Source: an uncultured Collinsella sp.
GTDB taxonomy: Bacteria; Actinomycetota; Coriobacteriia; Coriobacteriales; Coriobacteriaceae
Assembly (NCBI GenBank): GCA_905213265.1
Contig: CAJMHR010000005.1
Coordinates: forward strand, 3,453-67,452
Reading direction: 5' to 3'
DNA: 64,000 nucleotides
Shown: in pieces, positions 32,467 through 48,203 of the stretch
Position numbering within the stretch: position 1 is the first letter of the stretch
Layout: every line of letters begins with the position of its first letter
The notes under the pieces: model-generated
The model's database searches: none
Told to the model about the DNA's origin: nothing
The model's input: only the letters and a program-made list of their open reading frames with translations
Made by a program: the position numbers and the translations under genes

Positions 32467-33243
32467 ATGGATACCCAATTAACGATTGTCGACGTAACCG
32501 GATCGACCAACGATGACCTGCTCGAGGCAGGAAAACAGGGTGCGCCGCACGGCACAGGACTTGCCGCCCGCGCGCAAACGGCAGGACGCGGCCGGCGCGG
32601 CCACAAGTGGGATTCAACCGCCGGCAACCTATTGCTTTCGATTGTCCTGCGTCCATGCGTTAATCCCGCAAAGTACTCTGGTCTTGCCGCCGTCAGCGGC
32701 CTAGCGGTGCTCGAAGCACTCGAAAAGCAGGGTCTTGCAAACGAGATTGGCCTCAAATGGCCCAACGACCTGGTCGCGCGAGGACGCAAACTCGGCGGCA
32801 TTCTGGTCGAGGCCGCACGCGATAACGAAGGCAAACCTTTCGCTGTCTACGGCATTGGTGTCAACGTAAACTACACGCCCCAAGAGGTGCCCGATGGCGG
32901 CCTGGCGGCAATTGGCCTCTCGGACCTCAACGAGAGCGTTCCCGCCGTCGACATGCTCCTCGATGAGGTCTATCACGCAGTTATAGACGCTGTAGATACC
33001 TGGGCAGAGCGCCTCAACGCCAAGGAAGAAGACGCCGGTCCGCTCGCGCCCGTCCACGACGAATATATCGCTCACCTCAATTGGATCGGGAAGCACGTTA
33101 TCGCCCGCTCCCCCGCTGGAGACGAGCTGGCACGAGGCATATTTAGAACGGTCGACGATTGCGGCCGCGCATGCATTGAGACCGAGAGCGGCTTGTGCGT
33201 CTTCCACTTCGAAGAAGCATCCTTGCGCCCCCTGAGCGAATAG
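32467..33243 (+). CDS. birA: Biotin--[acetyl-CoA-carboxylase] ligase
   Basis: 258 residues: VDVTGSTNDDLLEAG, the biotinyl-AMP loop GRGRRGHKWDS near 46, LKWPNDLVARGRKLGGILVE near 98, and a C-terminal SH3-like domain. It biotinylates AccB. There is no N-terminal HTH domain, so this is a group I ligase without repressor function. Start 32467 follows AAGGAGG at a rather long 11-base spacing. Confidence 0.95.
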   Translation: MDTQLTIVDVTGSTNDDLLEAGKQGAPHGTGLAARAQTAGRGRRGHKWDSTAGNLLLSIVLRPCVNPAKYSGLAAVSGLAVLEALEKQGLANEIGLKWPNDLVARGRKLGGILVEAARDNEGKPFAVYGIGVNVNYTPQEVPDGGLAAIGLSDLNESVPAVDMLLDEVYHAVIDAVDTWAERLNAKEEDAGPLAPVHDEYIAHLNWIGKHVIARSPAGDELARGIFRTVDDCGRACIETESGLCVFHFEEASLRPLSE

Positions 33244-33303
33244 GGCGCCGCAGCCGCCGGCTCGGCAAACGAATTCGCTATCCCAAAATCTAAACTCAAA
33301 ACA

Positions 33304-33340
33304 AAAGGGCCCCGCTACCGTAACGGCAGCGGGGCCCTTT
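33304..33340. terminator. Bidirectional terminator between birA and rpsJ
   Basis: A perfect 13-bp stem AAAGGGCCCCGCT / AGCGGGGCCCTTT with an 11-base loop, and A/T-rich flanks on both sides. It serves convergent birA (plus) and the str operon (minus), and so separates rpsJ from anything downstream. Confidence 0.92.
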
Positions 33341-33359
33341 AAGCTATGAGCGATATCGC

Positions 33360-33668
33360 TTAGAGCTTGATGTCGATGTCGACGCCAGCGGGGAGGTCGA
33401 GACGCATGAGCGAATCAACGGTGCCCGAGGTGGGGTCGAGGATGTCGATGAGGCGCTTGTGGGTGCGCATCTCGAACTGCTCACGGGAGTCCTTGTTCAC
33501 GTGCGGCGAGCGGATAACCGTGTACAGGTTGCGCTCGGTGGGCAGGGGGACAGGACCGGAAACGCGAGCGCCGGTCTTCTGAGCGGTCTCGACGATGAGC
33601 TTCGCGGACTGATCGACGACCTCGTGATCATAGCCCTTGAGGCGAATGCGGATCTTCTGGGTAGCCAA
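33360..33668 (-). CDS. rpsJ: 30S ribosomal protein S10
   Basis: 102 residues: KIRIRLKGYDHEVVDQSAKL, GARVSGPVPLPTERNLYTVI and the RTHKRLIDILDPT signature. S10 is a 30S head protein and NusE partner in antitermination. The start is TTG, with GGAGG seven bases upstream. It is the last gene of the str operon and is followed by a terminator instead of rplC. Confidence 0.97.
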   Translation of the reverse strand: MATQKIRIRLKGYDHEVVDQSAKLIVETAQKTGARVSGPVPLPTERNLYTVIRSPHVNKDSREQFEMRTHKRLIDILDPTSGTVDSLMRLDLPAGVDIDIKL

Positions 33669-33729
33669 CTTAAACCTCCAAAGAGTGCGAGAGATGTTCT
33701 CGCAGGATTACGTAACAGGGAGCTCGAAC

Positions 33730-35829
33730 TTAGGCGTTCTTGCTCATGACCTCGTCCACGATGGACTTGGGCGCAGGCTCATAAGAGTCGAACTGCATCG
33801 TGTAGGATGCACGGCCCTGGGTCTGGGAGCGAAGGTCGGTAGCGTAACCGAACATCTCGCCCAGCGGCACCTTGGCACGGATGAGCTTGCTGTTCTTGCG
33901 ATCCTCCATGCCCTCAATCTTGCCGCGGCGACCGGAGAGGTTGCCCATAACGTCGCCCATGTACTGCTCGGGGGTCTCGACCTCGACAGCCATGATCGGC
34001 TCGAGCAGCTGCGGATCGGACTTCTTGAGGGCGTCCTTGATAGCCATGGAACCGGCGATCTTGAAGGCGGCCTCGGAGGAGTCGACCTCGTGGTAAGAAC
34101 CGTCGAACAGGGTGACCTTGACGTCGAGGACCGGGAAGCCGGCGATAACACCGGTGTTCAGGGCCTCCTGGATGCCCTTGTCGATGGACGGGATGTACTC
34201 CTTGGGCACGACGCCGCCGACGATAGCGTTGACGAACTCGTAGCCGAAGCCCTCCTCCATCTTCTCGAGCTTGATGACGGCGTGGCCGTACTGACCGCGA
34301 CCGCCGGACTGACGGACGAACTTGCCCTCAGCCTTCTCGACGTCGTGACCAGCGGTCTCGCGGTAGGCGACCTGGGGCTTACCAACGTTAGCGTCAACTT
34401 TGAACTCACGGAGCAGACGGTCAACGATGATCTCGAGGTGCAGCTCGCCCATGCCGGCGATGATGGTCTGGCCGGTCTCGTGGTTGGTGGACACCTGGAA
34501 GGTCGGGTCCTCCTCGGCGAGCTTGGTCAGAGCCAAGGACATCTTGTCCTGCTCGGCCTTGGTCTTGGGCTCGATGGCAACGTCGATAACGGGCTTAGCG
34601 AACTCGATCTTCTCGAGGACGATCTCCTTGCCCTCGGCGCACAGGGTGTCGCCGGTGGTGGAGTTCTTGAAGCCGACGCAAGCGACGATGTCGCCCGCGG
34701 CAGCGTCGTCACGGTCGATACGCTCGGCGGCGTTCATCTCGAGGATGCGGCCGAGGCGCTCGCGCTGACCGTTGGAAGCGTTGACCACGTAGGAGCCGGA
34801 CTCGGCGCGGCCGGAGTAAACGCGGACGTAGGTGAGCTTACCGACGAACGGGTCGGTCATGATCTTGAAGACCAGGCCGGAGAAGGGCTCGTCGAAGGAA
34901 GGATGACGCTGGATCTCCTCGCCGGTGTCCGGATCGGTACCGGTGACGGCCTCGACGTCGAGCGGGCTGGGCAGGTAGTCGACGACAGCGTCGAGCAGCT
35001 CCTGAACGCCCTTGTTCTTGTAGGCGGAGCCCACGAAGACGAGGTTGAGCTCGTTGGCCAGAACGCCCTTACGCAGAGCCGCCTTGAGCTCCTCGACGGT
35101 GAAGTCCTCCTCCATGAGGATCTTCTCCATGAGCTCGTCGTCAAAGCTGGCAGCAGCGTCGAGGAGCTCCTCGCGCTTGGTGGCAGCGATGTCGGCGAAC
35201 TCAGCCGGGATCTCGTCCATCGGCTCGGGGTAGGTCATACCCTTCTCGTCGGCCTTGAAGTCCCATGCAGTCATGGTGACCAGGTCGATGACGCCCCAGA
35301 AGTTGTCCTCGGCGCCCATCGGGACCTGAGCGGCCACGGCGTTAGCGTCGAGACGATCCTTCATGGTCTCGATAGCGTTGAAGAAGTCAGCGCCCACGCG
35401 GTCATACTTGTTGATGAAGGCGATGCGGGGGACGTTGAAGGTGGAAGCCTGACGCCAAACGGTCTCAGACTGGGGCTGAACGCCGGCAACGGCGTCGAAG
35501 ACGGCGACAGCGCCATCGAGGACGCGCAGGCAGCGCTCGACCTCGGCGGTGAAGTCAACGTGGCCCGGGGTGTCGATGATCTGGATGCGGTAGTCCTTAC
35601 CGTCCTTGTTCCAGAAGCACGTGGTAGCAGCGGAGGTAATGGTTACGCCGCGCTCCTGCTCCTGAACCATCCAGTCCATGGTGGCAGCGCCCTCATGGAC
35701 CTCACCGATCTTGTGGGTCTTACCGGTGTAGTAAAGAATACGCTCGGTCGTGGTGGTCTTACCGGCATCGATGTGGGCCATGATGCCGATGTTACGGGTA
35801 TCGGAAAGCTTGTACTTAGGCTTAGCCAT
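33730..35829 (-). CDS. fusA: Elongation factor G
   Basis: 699-residue translational GTPase that drives translocation. G1 AHIDAGKTTTTERIL at 18-32, G3 DTPGHVDF near 83, G4 NKYD (the usual form is NKMD) near 138, domain IV region GRGQYGHAVIKLE near 505. The length is normal. It lies between rpsG and rpsJ in the str operon. Confidence 0.98.
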   Translation of the reverse strand: MAKPKYKLSDTRNIGIMAHIDAGKTTTTERILYYTGKTHKIGEVHEGAATMDWMVQEQERGVTITSAATTCFWNKDGKDYRIQIIDTPGHVDFTAEVERCLRVLDGAVAVFDAVAGVQPQSETVWRQASTFNVPRIAFINKYDRVGADFFNAIETMKDRLDANAVAAQVPMGAEDNFWGVIDLVTMTAWDFKADEKGMTYPEPMDEIPAEFADIAATKREELLDAAASFDDELMEKILMEEDFTVEELKAALRKGVLANELNLVFVGSAYKNKGVQELLDAVVDYLPSPLDVEAVTGTDPDTGEEIQRHPSFDEPFSGLVFKIMTDPFVGKLTYVRVYSGRAESGSYVVNASNGQRERLGRILEMNAAERIDRDDAAAGDIVACVGFKNSTTGDTLCAEGKEIVLEKIEFAKPVIDVAIEPKTKAEQDKMSLALTKLAEEDPTFQVSTNHETGQTIIAGMGELHLEIIVDRLLREFKVDANVGKPQVAYRETAGHDVEKAEGKFVRQSGGRGQYGHAVIKLEKMEEGFGYEFVNAIVGGVVPKEYIPSIDKGIQEALNTGVIAGFPVLDVKVTLFDGSYHEVDSSEAAFKIAGSMAIKDALKKSDPQLLEPIMAVEVETPEQYMGDVMGNLSGRRGKIEGMEDRKNSKLIRAKVPLGEMFGYATDLRSQTQGRASYTMQFDSYEPAPKSIVDEVMSKNA

Positions 35830-35848
35830 GTTAGTTCCTTACCTTAAC

Positions 35849-36322
35849 TTACCAACGATAGTGAGAGAACGCGCGGTTGGCCTCGGCCATCTTGAAGACG
35901 TCCTCACGCTTCTTGACGGAAGCGCCCAGGCCGTTGGAAGCGTCGAGGATCTCGTTGGCGAGACGCTCGGCCATGGTCTTCTCCTTGCGAGCGCGGGAGA
36001 AGTTGACGATCCAGCGGATACCCAGAGCGGTGGAACGACGGGAGTTGACCTCCATCGGGACCTGATAGGTAGCGCCACCGACACGCTTGGGCTTAACCTC
36101 GAGCGTGGGCTTGACGTTGTCCATAGCCTTCTTGAAGGTAGCGAGAGCGTCGCCACCCTCGGACTTCTCGGCAACGATCTCGAAAGCGGTGTAAACGATG
36201 CGCTCAGCGGTGGCCTTCTTGCCGTCAAGAAGGACCTTGTTGATGAGCTGAGTCACCAGGCGGTTGTTGTAAACGGCGTCAGGCTGAACCTCACGACGAT
36301 TAGCTGCTGCACGACGCGGCAT
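35849..36322 (-). CDS. rpsG: 30S ribosomal protein S7
   Basis: 157 residues: MPRRAAANRREVQPDAVYNN, VGGATYQVPMEVNSRRSTAL, and RLANEILDASNGLGASVKKR. S7 nucleates 30S head assembly and contacts E-site tRNA. Standard length and order after rpsL. Confidence 0.98.
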   Translation of the reverse strand: MPRRAAANRREVQPDAVYNNRLVTQLINKVLLDGKKATAERIVYTAFEIVAEKSEGGDALATFKKAMDNVKPTLEVKPKRVGGATYQVPMEVNSRRSTALGIRWIVNFSRARKEKTMAERLANEILDASNGLGASVKKREDVFKMAEANRAFSHYRW

Positions 36323-36395
36323 GTGAAATCTCCTTAAGTGTCTACCGTGCGGCGCTTAGGCGGCACACGGCGAAAGTATCAAAACGTTATCTGGC

Positions 36396-36773
36396 TTATT
36401 TAGCCTTGGGGCGCTTAGCACCGTACTTGGAACGGGCCTGCATACGGTTCTGGACCGGAGCAGCGTCGTAGGCGCCACGGATGACGTGATAACGGACACC
36501 AGGGAGGTCACGGACACGACCGCCGCGGACGAGCACGATGGAGTGCTCCTGCAGGTTGTGGCCCTCACCCGGGATGTAAGCAGTAACTTCGATGCCGTTG
36601 ACGAGGCGAACACGGGCAACCTTACGAAGAGCCGAGTTCGGCTTCTTGGGGCTCGTGGTGAAGACGCGGGTGCACACGCCGCGCTTCTGGGAGTTGTGCT
36701 GCAGAGCAGCGTTCTTGGACTTCTTGGGCACGGAACGACGGCCCTGGCGAACCAGCTGGTTAATAGTAGGCAA
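36396..36773 (-). CDS. rpsL: 30S ribosomal protein S12
   Basis: 125 residues: PTINQLVRQGRRSVPKKSKN, CTRVFTTSPKKPNSALRKVA, and the PGEGHNLQEHSIVLVRGGRV decoding-centre loop. S12 controls decoding accuracy and is the streptomycin-resistance target. It starts with TTG; GGAG lies seven bases upstream. First gene of the str operon. Confidence 0.97.
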   Translation of the reverse strand: MPTINQLVRQGRRSVPKKSKNAALQHNSQKRGVCTRVFTTSPKKPNSALRKVARVRLVNGIEVTAYIPGEGHNLQEHSIVLVRGGRVRDLPGVRYHVIRGAYDAAPVQNRMQARSKYGAKRPKAK

Positions 36774-36866
36774 AGCGTACTCCTTCTCGAATGATTCCAG
36801 CTTTCTGTAAAGTGCAACGGCTTGAATCGAGGGGTCAGCATCCCCCTACGAAACACGCAGTTCGAT

Positions 36867-36895
36867 AGGATACGTGGCGTTAGCTGTGCCGTCAA
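36867..36895 (-). promoter_or_regulatory. Promoter of the str operon
   Basis: On the minus strand TTGACG (36895-36890) and TATCCT (36872-36867) are 17 bases apart, a strong sigma-70 pattern. Transcription should start near 36860, giving a leader of about 85 bases before rpsL. Confidence 0.75.
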
Positions 36896-36900
36896 CAGAC

Positions 36901-36921
36901 CACGCCGCCGGGCGTATCCCA
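36901..36921 (-). promoter_or_regulatory. Shared r-protein upstream motif at rpsL
   Basis: GGATACGCCCG, an 8-base loop and CGTG on the minus strand, just upstream of the -35. It matches the motif upstream of rplC and rplB in both sequence and potential hairpin. The function is unknown. Confidence 0.45.
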
Positions 36922-36978
36922 AAATGGGCACATTTCCGCAAACCCTACACAAAAGGGATCCCTTCCTGTGCGCATGGG

Positions 36979-37119
36979 CGGATTCCCGGTCCAGGCGGCA
37001 CAGGGGTTAAGTTTGCTGCTCTACAGTCCTGGCTCGCACGGAGGCCACATTAAGTGGCCTCCGGCTCGTGCGGAACTCGCGACAAACTTAACCCCTGTGC
37101 CGCCCGGCCCGGGAATCCG
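36979..37119. repeat. Nested inverted repeat, copy 2 (upstream of rpsL)
   Basis: Arms 36979-37015 and 37083-37119 are complementary at 35 of 37 positions. The core has CTACAGTCCTGG, then GGAGGCCAC-ATTAA-GTGGCCTCC (37040-37062), then CGTGCGGAACTCGCGACAA. The core inner stem differs from copy 1 by matched changes on both sides. It lies between the rpoC terminator and the str promoter; no gene is present in 36774-37211. Confidence 0.92.
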
Positions 37120-37151
37120 ACGTGCTCGTCGGGGCAACGTTCCTCATCAAA

Positions 37152-37185
37152 AAAGACCCGCTTCCCTGTTGGGAAACGGGTCTTT
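37152..37185 (-). terminator. Terminator after rpoC
   Basis: AAAGACCCG and TTCCC pair with GGGAA and CGGGTCTTT; the minus strand then runs into TTTTTT. It ends the rpoBC unit 26 bases after the rpoC stop. Confidence 0.9.
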
Positions 37186-37211
37186 GGAAGGGCGGTTAAC
37201 GTACTTGGAAG

Positions 37212-41687
<4,476 letters not shown>

Positions 41688-41693
41688 AGTCAA

Positions 41694-45185
<3,492 letters not shown>

Positions 45186-45472
45186 CAGGTTTTTCCTCCT
45201 TCACGGAAATGCTCGGTGGGTTGGCGAGGCATAGCTTCGCCAGTTATCGCAACCTAATAGTTTATCAGGTACCGACCGTTGGGCAAGAAAAGCCTTGACG
45301 CGATTGAGTTTTTGGAGTAGCAAAGTTTTTCGACAGAAAAGGTGCAGGTAGATAGGTGTGCATCGAACATCTGTTCATATATTTTCTGTGAACAGAGAGC
45401 CGGCAATCGCAGCTCTTATAAAAAACGGGCGCGAACCGAGATCCGCGCCCGTAAATGTCGATGCCCGAAGGC
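45186..45472. other. rpoB upstream region with galU terminator
   Basis: The 45425-45452 hairpin ACGGGCGCG/CGCGCCCGT, followed on the minus strand by TTTTT, terminates galU. TTGCCC (45286-45281) and AACTAT (45262-45257) are a possible but weak rpoB promoter with an 18-base spacer. No copy of the nested inverted repeat and no gene is present. Confidence 0.6.
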
Positions 45473-46381
45473 TTATTTGCGCATCAAGCCGCCGCGCTCG
45501 TCGATGGCGTCCCAGAAGGCGCTGGCAAAGCGAGGATCGCTTGCGGCCATGAGGGCGTTGGTGGCCATCCAGCCAGAGGGAGTGCCGGTGTCGTAGCCCG
45601 AGAGCGGGTCGATGACGACAGCGTACATGGCCTCGCGGTCGAGCGAACGGGCCATGGCGTCGGTGAGCTGGATCTCGCCGCCCTTGCCGGCCTGCTGATC
45701 GGCGAGCAGGTCCATAACCAGCGGGCTCAGCAGGTAACGACCGACGATGTACAGGTTGGACGGAGCAGCCTCGGGAGCGGGCTTCTCGACCAGACCGCCG
45801 ATACGCCAGACAGCGCCCGGCTCGGCATCGGCAACGCCCTCGGCACCCTCGAGCGAACCGACGCGCTCACCGGCGATAACACCGTAGCGGCTGACTTCCT
45901 CGGGCGAGCAAGCAGCGACGGCGATAACCGAAGCGCCACCGTGCTCCTTGGAAACGGCGAGCATCTTGTCGCAGATGTCGCGGTTAGGCACAACGTAGTC
46001 ACCCAGAAGAACCAGGAAGTTCTCCCCTGCCACGGCGTCGGCAGCAGAGCGAATAGCATGGCCGAGGCCCTTGGGCTCGTACTGATAACGGAAGTCGACC
46101 GGCATACCGCCAGCGTGGGCGACGGCATCGGCATAGGCGTTCTTGCCGCGCTCGCGCAGCAGGTTCTCGAGCGAGCGATCGGGCTGGAAGTAGTTCAGTA
46201 GCTCAGGCTTACCGGGAGAAGTAACGATGATGGCGTCGTCGACTTCCTCGGGGTCGAGCGCCTCCTCGACGACGTACTGAATGACGGGCTTGTCGAGCAC
46301 CGGCAGCATCTCTTTGGGCGTGCACTTGGTGCCAGGCAGAAAACGCGTGCCAAGACCGGCGGCGGGGATGATTGCCTTCAT
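45473..46381 (-). CDS. galU: UTP--glucose-1-phosphate uridylyltransferase
   Basis: 302-residue nucleotidyltransferase: IIPAAGLGTRFLPGTKCTPK at the N-terminus (nucleotide loop plus signature Lys), KPVIQYVVEEAL, FLVLLGDYVV near 110, and GLVEKP near 170. It makes UDP-glucose for cell-envelope polysaccharide and galactose metabolism. Start 46381 is the conserved MKAIIPAAG start with AAAGGA upstream at long spacing. Confidence 0.96.
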   Translation of the reverse strand: MKAIIPAAGLGTRFLPGTKCTPKEMLPVLDKPVIQYVVEEALDPEEVDDAIIVTSPGKPELLNYFQPDRSLENLLRERGKNAYADAVAHAGGMPVDFRYQYEPKGLGHAIRSAADAVAGENFLVLLGDYVVPNRDICDKMLAVSKEHGGASVIAVAACSPEEVSRYGVIAGERVGSLEGAEGVADAEPGAVWRIGGLVEKPAPEAAPSNLYIVGRYLLSPLVMDLLADQQAGKGGEIQLTDAMARSLDREAMYAVVIDPLSGYDTGTPSGWMATNALMAASDPRFASAFWDAIDERGGLMRK

Positions 46382-46477
46382 GTTATTCAAAGATCCTTTC
46401 GCAGGCGCAAAAGCGCCCCATGCGTGCGGCACACAGCCGCAGACCAAATTGCGATACCTAAGCATCTTACCGCTGGA

Positions 46478-46505
46478 ACTATATGTCGCTACAAGGCAGA
46501 GACAA
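46478..46505 (-). promoter_or_regulatory. Sigma-70 type promoter for galU
   Basis: TTGTCT (46505-46500) and TATAGT (46483-46478) on the minus strand with a 16-base spacer, giving a leader of about 90 bases. The rest of 46382-46639 shows no gene. Confidence 0.55.
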
Positions 46506-46639
46506 TTCTTCAGCAGGTCAACGCAAATTATTGCTCGAATGGTGCAATTTTATTGCCCAACGGCAGGGTACCCGATACGACGCAAATCACAGAATATGGC
46601 AGTTTGAGCTACCGATGTCGAGGGACCGAAAAACAAAAA

Positions 46640-46668
46640 AGACGGGGCTCGCAATGCGAACCCCGTCT
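46640..46668 (-). terminator. Terminator after rplL
   Basis: AGACGGGGCTCG pairs with CGAACCCCGTCT (one C-A mismatch), a 5-base loop, then TTTTTTGTTTTT on the minus strand. It ends the rplJL operon. Confidence 0.9.
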
Positions 46669-46695
46669 GCAAAGAAATCTGGCGAGAAAGCCTGA

Positions 46696-47073
46696 TTACT
46701 TGAGGGTGACAGCAGCGCCAGCAGCCTCGAGCTTCTCCTTGGCAGCCTCGGCGTCCTCCTTCTTGGCACCCTCGAGAACAGCCTTGGGAGCGCCCTCGAC
46801 GACCTCCTTGGCCTCCTTCAGGCCAAGGTTGGTGAGCTCACGGACGGCCTTGATGACCTGGATCTTGTTGTCGCCGAAGCCCTCGAGCACGACGTCAAAC
46901 TCGGTCTTCTCCTCGGCCTCAGCAGCGCCAGCAGCGGGAGCGGCGACAACAGCGGCAGGAGCAGCGGCGGAAACGCCGAAGGTATCCTCGATAGCCTTGA
47001 CGAGCTCGGAAGCCTCGAGAAGGGTCATTTCCTTAAGAGCATCGATGATCTCATCGGTGGTAAGCTTAGCCAT
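46696..47073 (-). CDS. rplL: 50S ribosomal protein L7/L12
   Basis: 125 residues: N-terminal dimerisation helices (LTTDEIIDALKEMTLLEASE), an Ala-rich hinge near 38-55, and the C-terminal factor-binding domain (KIQVIKAVRELTNLGLKEAK). It forms the stalk that recruits translational GTPases. Start 47073 has GAAAGGA upstream. Confidence 0.98.
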   Translation of the reverse strand: MAKLTTDEIIDALKEMTLLEASELVKAIEDTFGVSAAAPAAVVAAPAAGAAEAEEKTEFDVVLEGFGDNKIQVIKAVRELTNLGLKEAKEVVEGAPKAVLEGAKKEDAEAAKEKLEAAGAAVTLK

Positions 47074-47175
47074 TTCTAAGTCCTTTCGGTTTCCGTGTCT
47101 GTGCACGGAGATCAGTTAAAACACGGCGCGAATGCGCCAGGGGTGCGGCGTTGCCGCCGCGGGTGAAAACAGCGA

Positions 47176-47697
47176 CTAGGCTGCCTTCTGCTCGGAGACC
47201 TGCTGGATCGAACGAGCGAGACCAGAGGAAACGCCGTTGACGCAGACAGCGATGTCGCGAGCGAAACCGGAGATGAGACCGGCGATCTGGCCGAGAAGCT
47301 GATCCTTGGTGGGCAGCTCGGCGATAGCCTTAACATCATCAGCGGAAACGGCCTTGCCGTCGGAGATACCGCCCTTGATCTCAAGGACGCCCTTGGACTG
47401 AGCGGAGAAGTCCTTAAGGGCCTTAGCGGCCTCGACCGGCTCGGACTCGTAGAACACATAAGCGACGGGGCCGGCGAGAATCTCGTCGAGCTCGGGCTGC
47501 TCCTGGTTCTTGAGAGCGATCTTGACCAGGTTGTTCTTGTAGACCTTCATCTCGGCGCCGCACTCGCGAAGCTGATGACGCAGCTCCTGAGCCTGCTTAA
47601 CCGTCAGACCGTTGTAGTTGACGACGAACAGACCGGCGTTCTCGGCGATACGGGACTCGATCTCTGCAACCTTGTCGATTTTGTACTGCTGGGGCAT
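47176..47697 (-). CDS. rplJ: 50S ribosomal protein L10
   Basis: 173 residues, the stalk base protein: VNYNGLTVKQAQELRHQLRE, VYKNNLVKIAL and a C-terminal helix for L7/L12 dimers. Regulated at the leader shown next; the L10-L12 complex normally binds that RNA. GGAGG precedes the ATG. No rplKA is adjacent. Confidence 0.98.
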   Translation of the reverse strand: MPQQYKIDKVAEIESRIAENAGLFVVNYNGLTVKQAQELRHQLRECGAEMKVYKNNLVKIALKNQEQPELDEILAGPVAYVFYESEPVEAAKALKDFSAQSKGVLEIKGGISDGKAVSADDVKAIAELPTKDQLLGQIAGLISGFARDIAVCVNGVSSGLARSIQQVSEQKAA

Positions 47698-47771
47698 GAA
47701 TTACACCTCCTCGAATTCTTTCCGGGCACGGTCCGCCACAAGGACGTGACGGGGGCATGTCCAAAAAGAAA

Positions 47772-47895
47772 GCCCCCGCGCTGCATGAGCGACGGGGGCG
47801 AGAAGACATATCTACTCGACCACCTCGGCTGGCGGGAAGTCCCATTAAGCTCGCGGGTAAGACCCGTTTGCGCCGGCTGTCTCTGGCAGCGGATT
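47772..47895 (-). ncRNA. L10 leader autoregulatory RNA with attenuator
   Basis: On the minus strand the conserved kink-turn parts are visible: CCAGAGACAGCCGGCGC, GCTTAATGGG and GCCAGCCGAGGTG, as in known L10 leaders. They are followed by an intrinsic terminator GCCCCCG/CGGGGGC (47799-47772) and TTTCTTTTT. Binding of L10(L12)4 would favour termination before rplJ. Confidence 0.88.
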
Positions 47896-47911
47896 CGTGC
47901 GTGAACCGAAA

Positions 47912-47942
47912 GTATTATGGCGGGGACCCCGGCGTCGGTCAA
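47912..47942 (-). promoter_or_regulatory. Promoter of the rplJL operon
   Basis: TTGACC (47942-47937) with TAATAC (47917-47912) at 19 bases, or ATAATA at 18 bases, on the minus strand. The -35 touches the outer end of the nested inverted repeat. Confidence 0.5.
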
Positions 47943-48142
47943 CGGGAAACCGGGCTGCACACAATTCCACCATTCCGGCCACGTCGCCGAAGGCCGGGCG
48001 CAAGGTTTTCGCTCGGTCAAGTCCTGGCTCGCACGAAGAGCACATTAAGTGCTCTTCGGCTCGTGCGGAATCTACGAAAACCTTGCGCCCGGCCTTCGGC
48101 GGCGCGGCCTGCGGTGACTTTGGGGCAGCCCGGTTTTCCGTT
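47941..48142. repeat. Nested inverted repeat, copy 3 (upstream of rplJ)
   Basis: Inner arms 47986-48011 and 48075-48100 are a perfect 26-bp inverted repeat; outer arms (CCGGGCTGC region at 47951 with GCAGCCCGG near 48125) extend it imperfectly to about 70 bases per side. The core has AGTCCTGGCTCGCACG, GAAGAGCAC-ATTAA-GTGCTCTTC (48035-48057) and CGTGCGGAA. No gene lies in 47698-48203. Confidence 0.9.
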
Positions 48143-48203
48143 GGCCGGCGCGCCCCACTCATAATGCTTGGGTCGGTGGGCTGATGTGTTGCGTCCCTGA
48201 GGA

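Noticed and set aside
45258..45472. Possible fourth nested repeat upstream of rpoB
   Set aside because: The core words (AGTCCTGG, ATTAA between stems, CGTGCGGAA) are absent.
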